From positions 1-15,037 of the forward strand of contig JADGDW010000120.1 of NCBI GenBank assembly GCA_016744725.1: a stretch of 15,037 nucleotides of DNA, given 5' to 3'. How positions within the stretch are numbered: the first letter of the stretch is position 1; every line of letters starts with the position of its first letter. This stretch comes from Candidatus Albibeggiatoa sp. nov. BB20. Its GTDB lineage: Bacteria > Pseudomonadota > Gammaproteobacteria > Beggiatoales > Beggiatoaceae. Both the position numbers and the translations under genes were made by a program. Shown here piece after piece: positions 6,872 to 14,784 of this stretch. Below the pieces are notes generated by a model that was not told the DNA's origin, ran no database searches, and saw only the letters and a program-made list of their open reading frames with translations.

Positions 6872-9800
6872 TTAATTATCTTTTCTGATATGACGTTTTT
6901 TGCGCTGCTGATGCGCCTTTTTTCGTTGTAAAACTCTTTGCTGATGCGGTTGAGAATCTTTTAAAAGCACGTCATTGGATAGCATTTGTTCCGCAAAATA
7001 ATGTGCTAATACATTGAGGGAAGGATATTGGAATAATATTGCTGTTGGAAATTCACTTTGTAATTTAGTTTCTAGCAATTCTTGTACTTTCACCAGTTGC
7101 AATGAATCACCACCTAAATCAAAGAAACTGTCATGAATACCCACTTTATCCAACTGTAGTACCTGCTTCCAAATATCAGCAATGATTTGTTCCAGATCAG
7201 TTTCAGGAGCAGTATAAGATAATTGCAAATCTAAGCGAATCTGATTAGTTTGCTGTGTCAGTGCATGTCTATCTATTTTACCATTTGGCGTTAGAGGCAT
7301 TTTATCCAGTAAAATAAATGCAGAGGGAATCATATAATGTGGCAATCTATCAGCTAAATATCTACGCAATAATGTGGCAGAATTACGATGCAAATCATCC
7401 CGATGTTCTTTTAACTGCAAAGCCTGCTCAATATATTCACATAATGCATCATCACTACAATTAAATGAAACCCCCATCCTATGGCCCTTAATCCAAGCTA
7501 CGTGCCCTACTAAATCAAAGAGTTTATCAATATTAGGTAAAGAAAATTGAAGTGTTAATCCTTGCTGCTCTTGGCAATTGCAAGAAATCGGTACACCAAT
7601 TAAACCCATACCATGACACGAAATATTTTCACTACTCAAAGCCATAGACATACCATTATCAAATTTTAGCTGGCAGATAGTTTTGAAAGAAATACGCCTT
7701 GTGGAAAATTTTGGTACAAAGTACGCTGCAATATATTTATTATTCTCAGTACTTTGTTTAATCATAATGGCTGCATCTTGAATATCATTATGCTGTTTTA
7801 AAATAGATTCAATTTCTTCTAACTCGACTCTGAAACCACGAATTTTAACTTGATGATCAATACGTCCCACAAACTCTAATTGCCCATCTTCTAAAAACCG
7901 AACTAAATCACCTGTTTTATAGAGGCGATCGTTTCCATTTTTTGTTAAAGGGTTGGTAATAAATTTTTGGGCCGTTAACTTTGGACGATTCAAATAACCT
8001 CGCGCAACACCAATACCCCCAATATATAATTCACCTGTTAAGCCAATTGGTATTTGTTGTTGATTTTTATCTAATATATGCGCTTGAATATTTGGCAGAG
8101 CTTTACCGATAGGGATAGTATCATCTAAGTTTGTTAGGCAATGAGTTGATGTTGTACATATTGTAGATTCAGTCGGGCCATAAGCATTAATAATACAGAA
8201 TTCTCTTTTTGACCAGCTATTAATTAAATCTATAGAACTTTTTTCACCTACGACAATAAATGCTCGTAGATACTTAGAAGATTCCATATGTTCGAATAAA
8301 AGTGTGTTTAATACAGAAGGAGGAAGTGTCACAACTGAAACTTTCCCTATTAACAAGGCATTTGCTAGTGATTTTCCAACAAGAATTTCATTATGTGCAG
8401 GAATATACAAATGAGCTCCAGACATCAAGGCCATAATGACATCCCATGTTGCTGCATCAAAGCTCAGAGATGAAAATTGTAAAATTGTATCCTCAGATGA
8501 TAATTTAAATAGCTTAATTTGAGCACTACTTAAATTACAAGCACCTTTATGCTCTAACAAAACCCCTTTGGGTTGACCTGTTGAGCCTGAAGTATAAATC
8601 ACATAGGCTAAATTGTGTGGTGTTACATTTGTTTTAGGATTCTCACTACTCAATTTATCAAGCCAATCCCATTCTTCAACTGTCAAAACAGTGATATTTT
8701 CTGGAACTGATAATTTTGATAATGCGTTCTTTTGAGCCAGTAATACCTTTATTTTTGCATCATTTATCATGAAGTTAATGCGTTCTTCTGGGTAATTATA
8801 ATCTAATGGTACATAAGCTCCACCAGCCTTTAAAATAGCTAATAAACCTATTACCATTTCCAAGGAACGATTAATGCAAATACCAACTAAAGTCTCAGGT
8901 TGTACGCCTAATGAAATAAGGTGATGGGCTAATTGATTTGCTCTTTGATTCAATTCTGAATAAGTGAGTTGTTGCTGTCCAAAAACAAGCGCAATATTAT
9001 TAGGCACACGTTCAACTTGTGCTTCAAATAATTGATGGATACATTTATCTTGTGGAAAATCAGCTTGCGTATTGTTCCAGATTTGAAACTGTTTTTGTTC
9101 AGCTTCTGTCAACAACGATAATTCGGCAATCGCTAAATTAGGTTGGTTTAATGCAGCATCTAATAATGTTTGAAAATGTCCCGCCATTCTTTCAATTGTT
9201 TTCGCCTTAAATAAATCAGTACGATATTCAAACCGTCCAACAAGAACGTCTTTTTTATCTTCAAATTGCAGGGTTAAATCAAATTTGGCAGCATTGGTAT
9301 GTACATCCAACAAACTACAGGACCAATGTTTATCTATATCAGTTACGGCAGGCTCAAGCACAAACGCCACTTGGAATAGGTTCTTTGCATTGATATTTTG
9401 AGTTGTACGCAAATTTTGTAGTATTTCTGTAAAAGGGGCATCTTGATGAGTATAAGCCTCCAATGCAACTTTTCTAGTCTCTTGTAATAACTCTAAAAAA
9501 CTAAACTCATCCTTGAAAACTGTGCGCAACATCAAGGTATTCAAAAATAAACCAATCAAGTGCTCTAATTCAGGCCGATTACGTTGATTAATAACAGTGC
9601 TCACAACGATGTCATTCTGACCTGTATAACGGTAAAGTAAAATATAAAAAACCGCCAATAAATTCATAAAGACGGTTGTATCTTGCTCTTGAGCTACTTT
9701 CTTAAGCTTTGCAACTATATCTTTCGATAAGTTAAAAGAATGTGTTGCACCTTGATAAGTATTTTTAGCAGGATAGGGGAAATCAGTTGGCAATTGTAAC

Positions 9801-12418
9801 GCTTCAATATTAGTTAACTTTTGCTGCCAATAATCCATTTGAGCTGTTGGAATTGGAATTTGTCTTTGCCAATGTGCATAGTCACTATATTGAATCGACA
9901 GCTTGGGTAAGTTTGGTTGCTTATTATCAATAAAACTTTGGTAACATGTATGTAATTCTTGTAAAAATGTTTGATAAATGGAGAGACCATCAACAACAAG
10001 GTGGTGTGCTACAAACACCAAAGTATTTTTTTCTGTATCAAATTGAAATAAAATGGCACGTAGCAATATATCTTTTTCTAAATCAAATGGTTTGGATATT
10101 AATATATGTGCTAAATTTTGATATTCAGTTTCTTTATCGTTAGCAGGTAAGTGTTGTAAATCTACTATTTGCAAAGAGCATTGTTTATGCTCTTTAAGCT
10201 TTTGTATAGGTGTACCTTGTTTAACTTTAAAAACACTATGCAAAATAGTATGGCGTTGCACAATAAATTGAATACTTTTTTCTAAAATCTGTGTGTCAAT
10301 TTGTGTATCAAAATGAATAAACAAGGGTTCGTTGTAAATTGCAATATCAGGTGCTTGATTACAAGCCAACCAGATTTGCTGCTGCATATAAGAAACGGGG
10401 TAATGTTTTTGTTCTGTATGTGTAATCGCAATATATTGTTGCTTTGCAAGCGGGTTAATATGTGCCGCTAATTTTTCAATAGTTGTATATTCAAATAAAC
10501 TATACGCTGTGAGTGAAATATTAAAGTATTGATTAATCTGATTTATTATTTCAACAGCAAGTAATGACTGTCCACCATATTTAAAGAAGCTGTCTTGTAT
10601 ACTGATTTGCTCAAATGGAATATGTAATACATCTGCCCATATTTGTGCAATTTGTATTTCGTTTGCTGACTGTGGTGCAACAAACATGTTGCTGGTTGAA
10701 TCAGATAAGAGATCGCGTACAATTTCACCTAATTCATTATTAAGAAAAGCTTTTTTGCAAGCATTACGTTGAATTTTACCACTAGAAGTTTTAAGTACAC
10801 TGCCTTTTTTCAATAACACAATAGCGTGAGGCTGTAGCTCGTAATATTCAAATACAGCTTTACGAATTGCTTGAATAATAGCTTGCGTATCACCTGATTT
10901 TTTTTCTAATTCGGCAAGAATAACCAATTGTTCTTCATTATCAATGACAATAGAGAAAGCTGCACTTTGGCTATTTCTAATTAAATCGTGACTTTGTTCT
11001 ATAGACCATTCTATATCTTGTGGATAATAATTAACGCCATTGATAATAATGAGGTCTTTCAAACGCCCTGTAATAAACAACTCATTTTCGTATAAAAAAC
11101 CTAAATCCCCTGTACGTAAAAAAGGACCTTCATTAGTATCGCTGGTATAGGCTTGGAATGTTTCTTTAGTTGCTTGTTCATTTTGCCAATAGCCCTGTGC
11201 AACACTAGGATCAGAAATCCAAATTTCGCCCACTTGGTTTGATTGACAAATCATGAACGTTTCAGGGTCAACAATTAAAATATATGTTTTCCCAATCGGT
11301 TGACCACATCCTGTAATAATAGTAGCTTGGTTATCCATAGCATCAACACTAAGAACTTCCTTAGTTTCTAATTTATTATTAAAGGCTTGTAGCATTGGTT
11401 GCTTTTGTATAGCACTAAAAGTTGCTAATAATGTATTTTCAGCTAATCCATAGGCTGGACAAAATGCCTCCCAGCGAAAACCACATTGCTTAAACGACTC
11501 ATAAAATGCTTTTAGCACTTTAGGATTGATAGGTTCAGCAGCATTACCTGCAGCTTGCCAAGAGGAAAGGTCTAACTCAGATTTTTGTTGCTCAGATATG
11601 CGTTTTAAACATAATTCATAAGCAAAATTAGGTGCTTGGGTATGAGTTGCATTATAAGAAGATATATTTTTAAGCCACTGAAACGGTTGTTTTAAAAAAG
11701 AAAATGGCGACATCAAATAACATGGTGTTGAATTAAATATTGGAACAAACATGCCCTCAACTAACCCATAGTCATGAAAGTAAGGCATCCATGTCACTGT
11801 TTTGCTTTCTGATGTATAGCTACATGCTTGTTTTAGATAGTATCCATGATGCAAAAGATTGCTGTGACTAATCATGACCCCTTTAGGTGTTGAGGTCGAA
11901 CCTGATGTATATTGCAAATAAGCTAAGTCATCCGCTTGAACAATAGGCCGTTGCCAATCCAAAGCTAAATCAGTTTGAATATTTTCGGTAGTCAGCCAGT
12001 GCATGGCTTTAAATTCAGGGATTTGCTGACGATGTTGGTTAACCAAAGCTAAAATAGATTCAGTGGTTAAAGTGAATTTAGCCTGCGCATCTTTGGCAAT
12101 GGCTTGTAATCTGGGTAGGGTGCGTTTTAAACGGCTGGCTTCTGGAGGTGGTACTGGAATCGCAATAACCCCCGCATATAAGCAACCAAAAAAGGCGGCG
12201 AGAAACTCTAAACCTTGTGGATAAAGCAATAAAGCACGCTCACCGTGAGCATAATATTGTTGAAGTTGGGCAGCAATTGCTCGGGCTTGCAAATCTAGTT
12301 CAGCATAAGTAAAAGTTTTACCTTCTACTTTGCCATCTATCATAAAGGTATAAGCCCGTTTTTCAGCCTGTTGTTCTGCACGTAATTGCAGCAAATCTAT
12401 CAATGTTGCACATTGCAT
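6872..12418 (-). CDS. Lipoinitiating NRPS: FAAL-PCP-C-A(PilZ)-PCP
   Basis: An 1848-residue enzyme that should start a lipopeptide. Residues 1-565 are a fatty acyl-AMP ligase: YTSGSTSTPKG (170-179), WMPYFHDYGLVEG, YGLAENTLL followed by a FAAL-type insertion, and GRLKDLIIINGVNYYPQDIE. Carrier 1 (about 585-655) has YGGQSL with Ser618. The condensation domain (about 670-1100) has HHLVVDG (805-811), YSDYAHW and IGLFLNT. The adenylation domain (about 1125-1720) has YTSGSTGQPKG (1275-1285). Aligned by eye to GrsA, its pocket reads D1321, A1322, W1325, T1364, I1388, V1390, A1412, I1420, C1421, K1714. This is close to the GrsA phenylalanine code DAWTIAAICK except V for A at the sixth position, so an aromatic or hydrophobic residue is likely. 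A PilZ domain (about 1571-1667) interrupts it before LPHYMIPS and PNGKIDR. Carrier 2 (about 1735-1810) has LGGDSL with Ser1772. The last ~20 residues are strongly basic. The GGGAG site (12431-12435) is 12 bases from the ATG. No epimerase or TE is present, so the chain passes to the PKS. Confidence 0.94.
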   Translation of the reverse strand: MQCATLIDLLQLRAEQQAEKRAYTFMIDGKVEGKTFTYAELDLQARAIAAQLQQYYAHGERALLLYPQGLEFLAAFFGCLYAGVIAIPVPPPEASRLKRTLPRLQAIAKDAQAKFTLTTESILALVNQHRQQIPEFKAMHWLTTENIQTDLALDWQRPIVQADDLAYLQYTSGSTSTPKGVMISHSNLLHHGYYLKQACSYTSESKTVTWMPYFHDYGLVEGMFVPIFNSTPCYLMSPFSFLKQPFQWLKNISSYNATHTQAPNFAYELCLKRISEQQKSELDLSSWQAAGNAAEPINPKVLKAFYESFKQCGFRWEAFCPAYGLAENTLLATFSAIQKQPMLQAFNNKLETKEVLSVDAMDNQATIITGCGQPIGKTYILIVDPETFMICQSNQVGEIWISDPSVAQGYWQNEQATKETFQAYTSDTNEGPFLRTGDLGFLYENELFITGRLKDLIIINGVNYYPQDIEWSIEQSHDLIRNSQSAAFSIVIDNEEQLVILAELEKKSGDTQAIIQAIRKAVFEYYELQPHAIVLLKKGSVLKTSSGKIQRNACKKAFLNNELGEIVRDLLSDSTSNMFVAPQSANEIQIAQIWADVLHIPFEQISIQDSFFKYGGQSLLAVEIINQINQYFNISLTAYSLFEYTTIEKLAAHINPLAKQQYIAITHTEQKHYPVSYMQQQIWLACNQAPDIAIYNEPLFIHFDTQIDTQILEKSIQFIVQRHTILHSVFKVKQGTPIQKLKEHKQCSLQIVDLQHLPANDKETEYQNLAHILISKPFDLEKDILLRAILFQFDTEKNTLVFVAHHLVVDGLSIYQTFLQELHTCYQSFIDNKQPNLPKLSIQYSDYAHWQRQIPIPTAQMDYWQQKLTNIEALQLPTDFPYPAKNTYQGATHSFNLSKDIVAKLKKVAQEQDTTVFMNLLAVFYILLYRYTGQNDIVVSTVINQRNRPELEHLIGLFLNTLMLRTVFKDEFSFLELLQETRKVALEAYTHQDAPFTEILQNLRTTQNINAKNLFQVAFVLEPAVTDIDKHWSCSLLDVHTNAAKFDLTLQFEDKKDVLVGRFEYRTDLFKAKTIERMAGHFQTLLDAALNQPNLAIAELSLLTEAEQKQFQIWNNTQADFPQDKCIHQLFEAQVERVPNNIALVFGQQQLTYSELNQRANQLAHHLISLGVQPETLVGICINRSLEMVIGLLAILKAGGAYVPLDYNYPEERINFMINDAKIKVLLAQKNALSKLSVPENITVLTVEEWDWLDKLSSENPKTNVTPHNLAYVIYTSGSTGQPKGVLLEHKGACNLSSAQIKLFKLSSEDTILQFSSLSFDAATWDVIMALMSGAHLYIPAHNEILVGKSLANALLIGKVSVVTLPPSVLNTLLFEHMESSKYLRAFIVVGEKSSIDLINSWSKREFCIINAYGPTESTICTTSTHCLTNLDDTIPIGKALPNIQAHILDKNQQQIPIGLTGELYIGGIGVARGYLNRPKLTAQKFITNPLTKNGNDRLYKTGDLVRFLEDGQLEFVGRIDHQVKIRGFRVELEEIESILKQHNDIQDAAIMIKQSTENNKYIAAYFVPKFSTRRISFKTICQLKFDNGMSMALSSENISCHGMGLIGVPISCNCQEQQGLTLQFSLPNIDKLFDLVGHVAWIKGHRMGVSFNCSDDALCEYIEQALQLKEHRDDLHRNSATLLRRYLADRLPHYMIPSAFILLDKMPLTPNGKIDRHALTQQTNQIRLDLQLSYTAPETDLEQIIADIWKQVLQLDKVGIHDSFFDLGGDSLQLVKVQELLETKLQSEFPTAILFQYPSLNVLAHYFAEQMLSNDVLLKDSQPHQQRVLQRKKAHQQRKKRHIRKDN
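7418..7708 (-). other. PilZ (c-di-GMP-binding type) domain inserted in the adenylation domain
   Basis: This encodes residues about 1571-1667 of the NRPS. PilZ domains bind cyclic di-GMP through RxxxR and (D/N)xSxxG. Here TRRISFK gives R1574, R1575 and K1579 (RRxxxK, Arg to Lys at the last place). SSENISCHGMGL gives N1598, S1600 and G1603, an exact NxSxxG. GHVAWIKGHRMGVSF then matches the usual late PilZ strands. It is flanked by adenylation motif A8 (GRIDHQVKIRGFRVELEEIE, 1518-1537) and A9 (LPHYMIPS, from 1692). It has no SAM-binding GxGxG motif and is too short for a methyltransferase. The family call rests on motif pattern; ligand binding is inferred. Confidence 0.85.
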
Positions 12419-12430
12419 CAGTATTGATTG

Positions 12431-12476
12431 CTCCCATTACTCTAAAAAGCTGCTTACCTTAACGATTTAGAGTAAT
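12431..12476 (-). promoter_or_regulatory. 11-bp perfect inverted repeat next to the NRPS ribosome site
   Basis: ATTACTCTAAA (12436-12446) and TTTAGAGTAAT (12466-12476) are exact inverted copies separated by 19 bases. In the NRPS transcript direction the second arm abuts the GGGAG ribosome site (12431-12435). No T run follows, so it does not look like a ppiD terminator. It could be a leader hairpin controlling translation, or a DNA operator for a dimeric regulator; both are inference. The operon promoter presumably lies between this and ppiD (12477-12524), where AATATTAAT is the only -10-like string. Confidence 0.5.
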
Positions 12477-12524
12477 TAATATTTCTATCCGAAACTATTG
12501 CTGCCCACTCCCCCTAAAAACCCT

Positions 12525-14426
12525 TTATTTTTTCAGATATTGGATAATATCATTACTTGATTTCAAACCAGACAAAAAGCTATTGTAATCGGAACTACCT
12601 AAGCCTTTTTTCAAACCATCAGGTGTCTGCTTATCATCTTTCTTGGTTTCTGATTTTACATCCAGTACCGCATAAACAGCGTAATTTCCATTATCTAAAA
12701 CTAAGCCTTGATATAACGCATTATTTTCAGGCGGTGTACCTAGTTTAAATGCGGATTCAACAATGGCTTGGCTACCAAAGTTCTCATTACGAGATACCCA
12801 TTTTTGTTCTGACCATACCAATTTATTGTCATCAGAAATTTTTTCGATGTCTGCATTTGCTTGTTTCAATGCTTCTAAAACACTTTGGCCAATTTCTTCT
12901 ACTTTGGCTTTGGTTTTGGCAGATATTAATGTTTCAGTAATAGCTACTTTTACTTCATCCAATGGGCGTAATTGAGGCAACTGATGTGCTTTAATTCTAA
13001 ATACAACAGACTTACCATCAGTAAATTCAACGGGCTCACTGTTATGTTGCTCATTTAAGACTTCTTCACTGAATGCAATATCTAACACTTTAGCATTAGC
13101 AAAGATTTCATCATCTTTTAAGCCTTTCTGAGTAAATAGACCACTTTCTTGTTTAACTAACTCCATATTGTTAGCCAAATCATCTAAATTATCAGGGAAT
13201 TGGAATGCTAACTCTGCTAAATCATCCAGCAATTGGTCATTATATTTCAGGCTTGCTTGTTCTTGGCGCAATTCTGTTTCCAGCTCAGCTTTAATCTCTT
13301 CATAAGGCTTGATTTTAGCTTCTTTCTTTTCTTGTAAATTAATAATATGGAAACCAAACTCAGACTGTACGAGTTCACTAGAGACATCACCAATATTCAT
13401 TGCAGCTATAGCAGATTCAAATGGTTTTACCATACGACCTTCACCAAACCAGCCTAAATCACCGCCTCGTTGGCCGCTGCCTGTGTCATCAGAATTTTGT
13501 TTTGCTAATTCAGCGAAATCTTCACCCGCTTGTAATTGAGCTATCAAATTTAGCGCTTTCTGTTTCGCTTGGGCAATGGCATCTTCATTTGCAGTTGGTT
13601 CAGATGCTACGAGTATATGCCGTGCTTTCCATTCAACAGGCGTTGTATAATGGTTTAAACGCTCTTGATAAGCTTGTTGTAATGTATCTGCATCAAAGTT
13701 AATACTGTTCTTAATATCTTCAATTGATAACACAACATACTCAACACTGACTTGCTCATCAGTCATATACTGCTTGGAATTATCATTGTAGTGTTTTTCA
13801 ACCTCAGCATCAGATACTTCAACTTGTTTATTGTATGTTTCTTTATCTAAAAGCACATAGCTAACAAGGCGTTGTTGGTTTTCAAGCTGCTGTTTCTGTC
13901 TTTGATCGTAATCAGTACTAAATGCAGATTGGCTTACACTTTCACGTAATTGCTGTGCCAACATATCGCGACGGATTTGCATCTCAAATACAACTGGATT
14001 TAAACCACGACTGGATAATAGCTGCTTATAAAGCTCTGGAGAGAATTGTTTATTTTCTTGAAATGCAGGGTTTTCTTGAATTTGAGCAGCCAATAAGCCA
14101 TCACCAATCCGCATACCTTCATCAGAAGCTATTTGTAGTAACAATTCTTGATTGATTAAATCTTTCAGTGTATCTCGGTCAATTTGCTCATTCATGAACG
14201 AAATATCTTGAGTTCTGAACATGGAACGGAAATATTGTCGACGTTGGCGTACTGCATTTTCATAATCAGCACGTTCAATACTTATCCCGTTAACTTTAGC
14301 GACTGAGGTGTTGGGCTGGGGTTGGATGTATTCATATACGCCCCACATGGTGAAAGGAACTGTAATCAGTATCACAATAATCCATGCGCCAATACCTTGC
14401 GCTCTATCACGAATGCTTTGCAGCAT
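12525..14426 (-). CDS. ppiD: Periplasmic folding chaperone / peptidyl-prolyl isomerase PpiD
   Basis: An inner-membrane-anchored periplasmic chaperone that works near SecYEG on newly exported proteins. The N-terminus MLQSIRDRAQGIGAWIIVIL carries a single transmembrane helix (about 11-33), as in PpiD. A SurA-like N-terminal chaperone region follows (about 40-170). A parvulin-type rotamase domain lies at about 267-367: ARHILVA, FAELAKQNSDD, GGDLGWFGEGRMVKPFE and FGFHIINL. The length of 633 residues is close to the 623 of E. coli. The frame extends three codons further to a GTG (14435), but AGGTGG (CCACCT at 14432-14437 on plus) overlaps that GTG and is five bases from ATG 14426, so the ATG is the start. 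It lies downstream of hupB and the tRNAs and upstream of the lipopeptide operon. TACAAT (ATTGTA at 14465-14470 on plus) is a possible -10. Confidence 0.95.
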   Translation of the reverse strand: MLQSIRDRAQGIGAWIIVILITVPFTMWGVYEYIQPQPNTSVAKVNGISIERADYENAVRQRRQYFRSMFRTQDISFMNEQIDRDTLKDLINQELLLQIASDEGMRIGDGLLAAQIQENPAFQENKQFSPELYKQLLSSRGLNPVVFEMQIRRDMLAQQLRESVSQSAFSTDYDQRQKQQLENQQRLVSYVLLDKETYNKQVEVSDAEVEKHYNDNSKQYMTDEQVSVEYVVLSIEDIKNSINFDADTLQQAYQERLNHYTTPVEWKARHILVASEPTANEDAIAQAKQKALNLIAQLQAGEDFAELAKQNSDDTGSGQRGGDLGWFGEGRMVKPFESAIAAMNIGDVSSELVQSEFGFHIINLQEKKEAKIKPYEEIKAELETELRQEQASLKYNDQLLDDLAELAFQFPDNLDDLANNMELVKQESGLFTQKGLKDDEIFANAKVLDIAFSEEVLNEQHNSEPVEFTDGKSVVFRIKAHQLPQLRPLDEVKVAITETLISAKTKAKVEEIGQSVLEALKQANADIEKISDDNKLVWSEQKWVSRNENFGSQAIVESAFKLGTPPENNALYQGLVLDNGNYAVYAVLDVKSETKKDDKQTPDGLKKGLGSSDYNSFLSGLKSSNDIIQYLKK

Positions 14427-14485
14427 AGTTTCCACCTAATTGAACTGGTTTAATAGTGAATAGAATTGTACCGTTTCTTTTGGGC

Positions 14486-14523
14486 AAAAAAAAGGCACAC
14501 CTAGTTACTAGATGCACCCTTTT
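14486..14523 (-). terminator. Rho-independent terminator of the tRNA transcript
   Basis: On the minus strand, AAAGGGTGCATCTAG pairs with CTAGGTGTGCCTTT across a three-base TAA loop, with several G-U pairs, giving about 14 pairs. A run of eight Ts (14486-14493 on plus) follows. It lies 11 bases past the tRNA-Asp 3' end and before ppiD, so it should end the two-tRNA transcript. Confidence 0.85.
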
Positions 14524-14533
14524 CTCTTAATAC

Positions 14534-14610
14534 TGGCGGAGCGGACGGGACTCGAACCCGCGACCCCCGGCGTGACAGGCCGGTATTCTAACCAACTGAA
14601 CTACCGCTCC
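14534..14610 (-). tRNA. tRNA-Asp (anticodon GTC)
   Basis: A 77-base cloverleaf with encoded CCA. The acceptor arms GGAGCGG and CCGCTCC match fully, with discriminator G. The anticodon stem CCGGC/GCCGG encloses loop CTGTCAC, so the anticodon is GTC (14574-14576 on plus). The T arm GCGGGTTCGAGTCCCGT carries the usual GGTTCGA. It is 14 bases downstream of tRNA-Val and co-transcribed with it. Confidence 0.98.
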
Positions 14611-14624
14611 ATTAAATCTGAACT

Positions 14625-14700
14625 TGGTGGGTGCTGAGGGGCTTGAACCCCCGACCCTCGCCTTGTAAGGGCGATGCTCTACCAACTGAGCTAAGCACCC
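14625..14700 (-). tRNA. tRNA-Val (anticodon TAC)
   Basis: A 76-base cloverleaf with encoded CCA. The acceptor stem is GGGTGCT/AGCACCC with discriminator A. The D arm AGCTCAGTTGGTAGAGC is canonical. The anticodon stem TCGCC/GGCGA encloses loop CTTACAA, so the anticodon is TAC (14665-14667 on plus) and reads GTA and other Val codons. The T arm has GGTTCAA. It is the first gene of the two-tRNA transcript. Confidence 0.98.
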
Positions 14701-14718
14701 GTCCAAATGAAGGCTCGC

Positions 14719-14747
14719 ATTATAGAGATGATATTTAACCAATGCAA
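14719..14747 (-). promoter_or_regulatory. Sigma-70 promoter of the tRNA-Val/tRNA-Asp transcript
   Basis: On the minus strand, TTGCAT (14747-14742) and TATAAT (14724-14719) are separated by exactly 17 bases. A GC-rich GCGAGCC stretch follows the -10, the kind of discriminator found at stringently controlled stable-RNA promoters. The tRNA-Val 5' end is 19 bases downstream of the -10. Confidence 0.8.
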
Positions 14748-14784
14748 GCATTTTTTTCAGTTTTTTAGAACTAATTTACCCTCA

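Noticed and set aside
7418..7708. Inserted methyltransferase domain in the adenylation domain
   Set aside because: The position is typical for N-methyltransferases, but the insert is only about 100 residues, has no SAM-binding glycine motif, and shows PilZ motifs instead.
14427..14435. GTG start for ppiD at 14435
   Set aside because: The AGGTGG ribosome site overlaps the GTG and is correctly spaced for the ATG at 14426, which also gives the family's usual MLQ start.
14486..14700. Prophage or island attachment site at the tRNA genes
   Set aside because: There is no integrase and I see no second copy of the tRNA 3' end elsewhere in the window.
14527..14751. 74-residue minus-strand open frame
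   Set aside because: It runs straight through both tRNA genes; its reading is the tRNA sequence translated and is not a protein.
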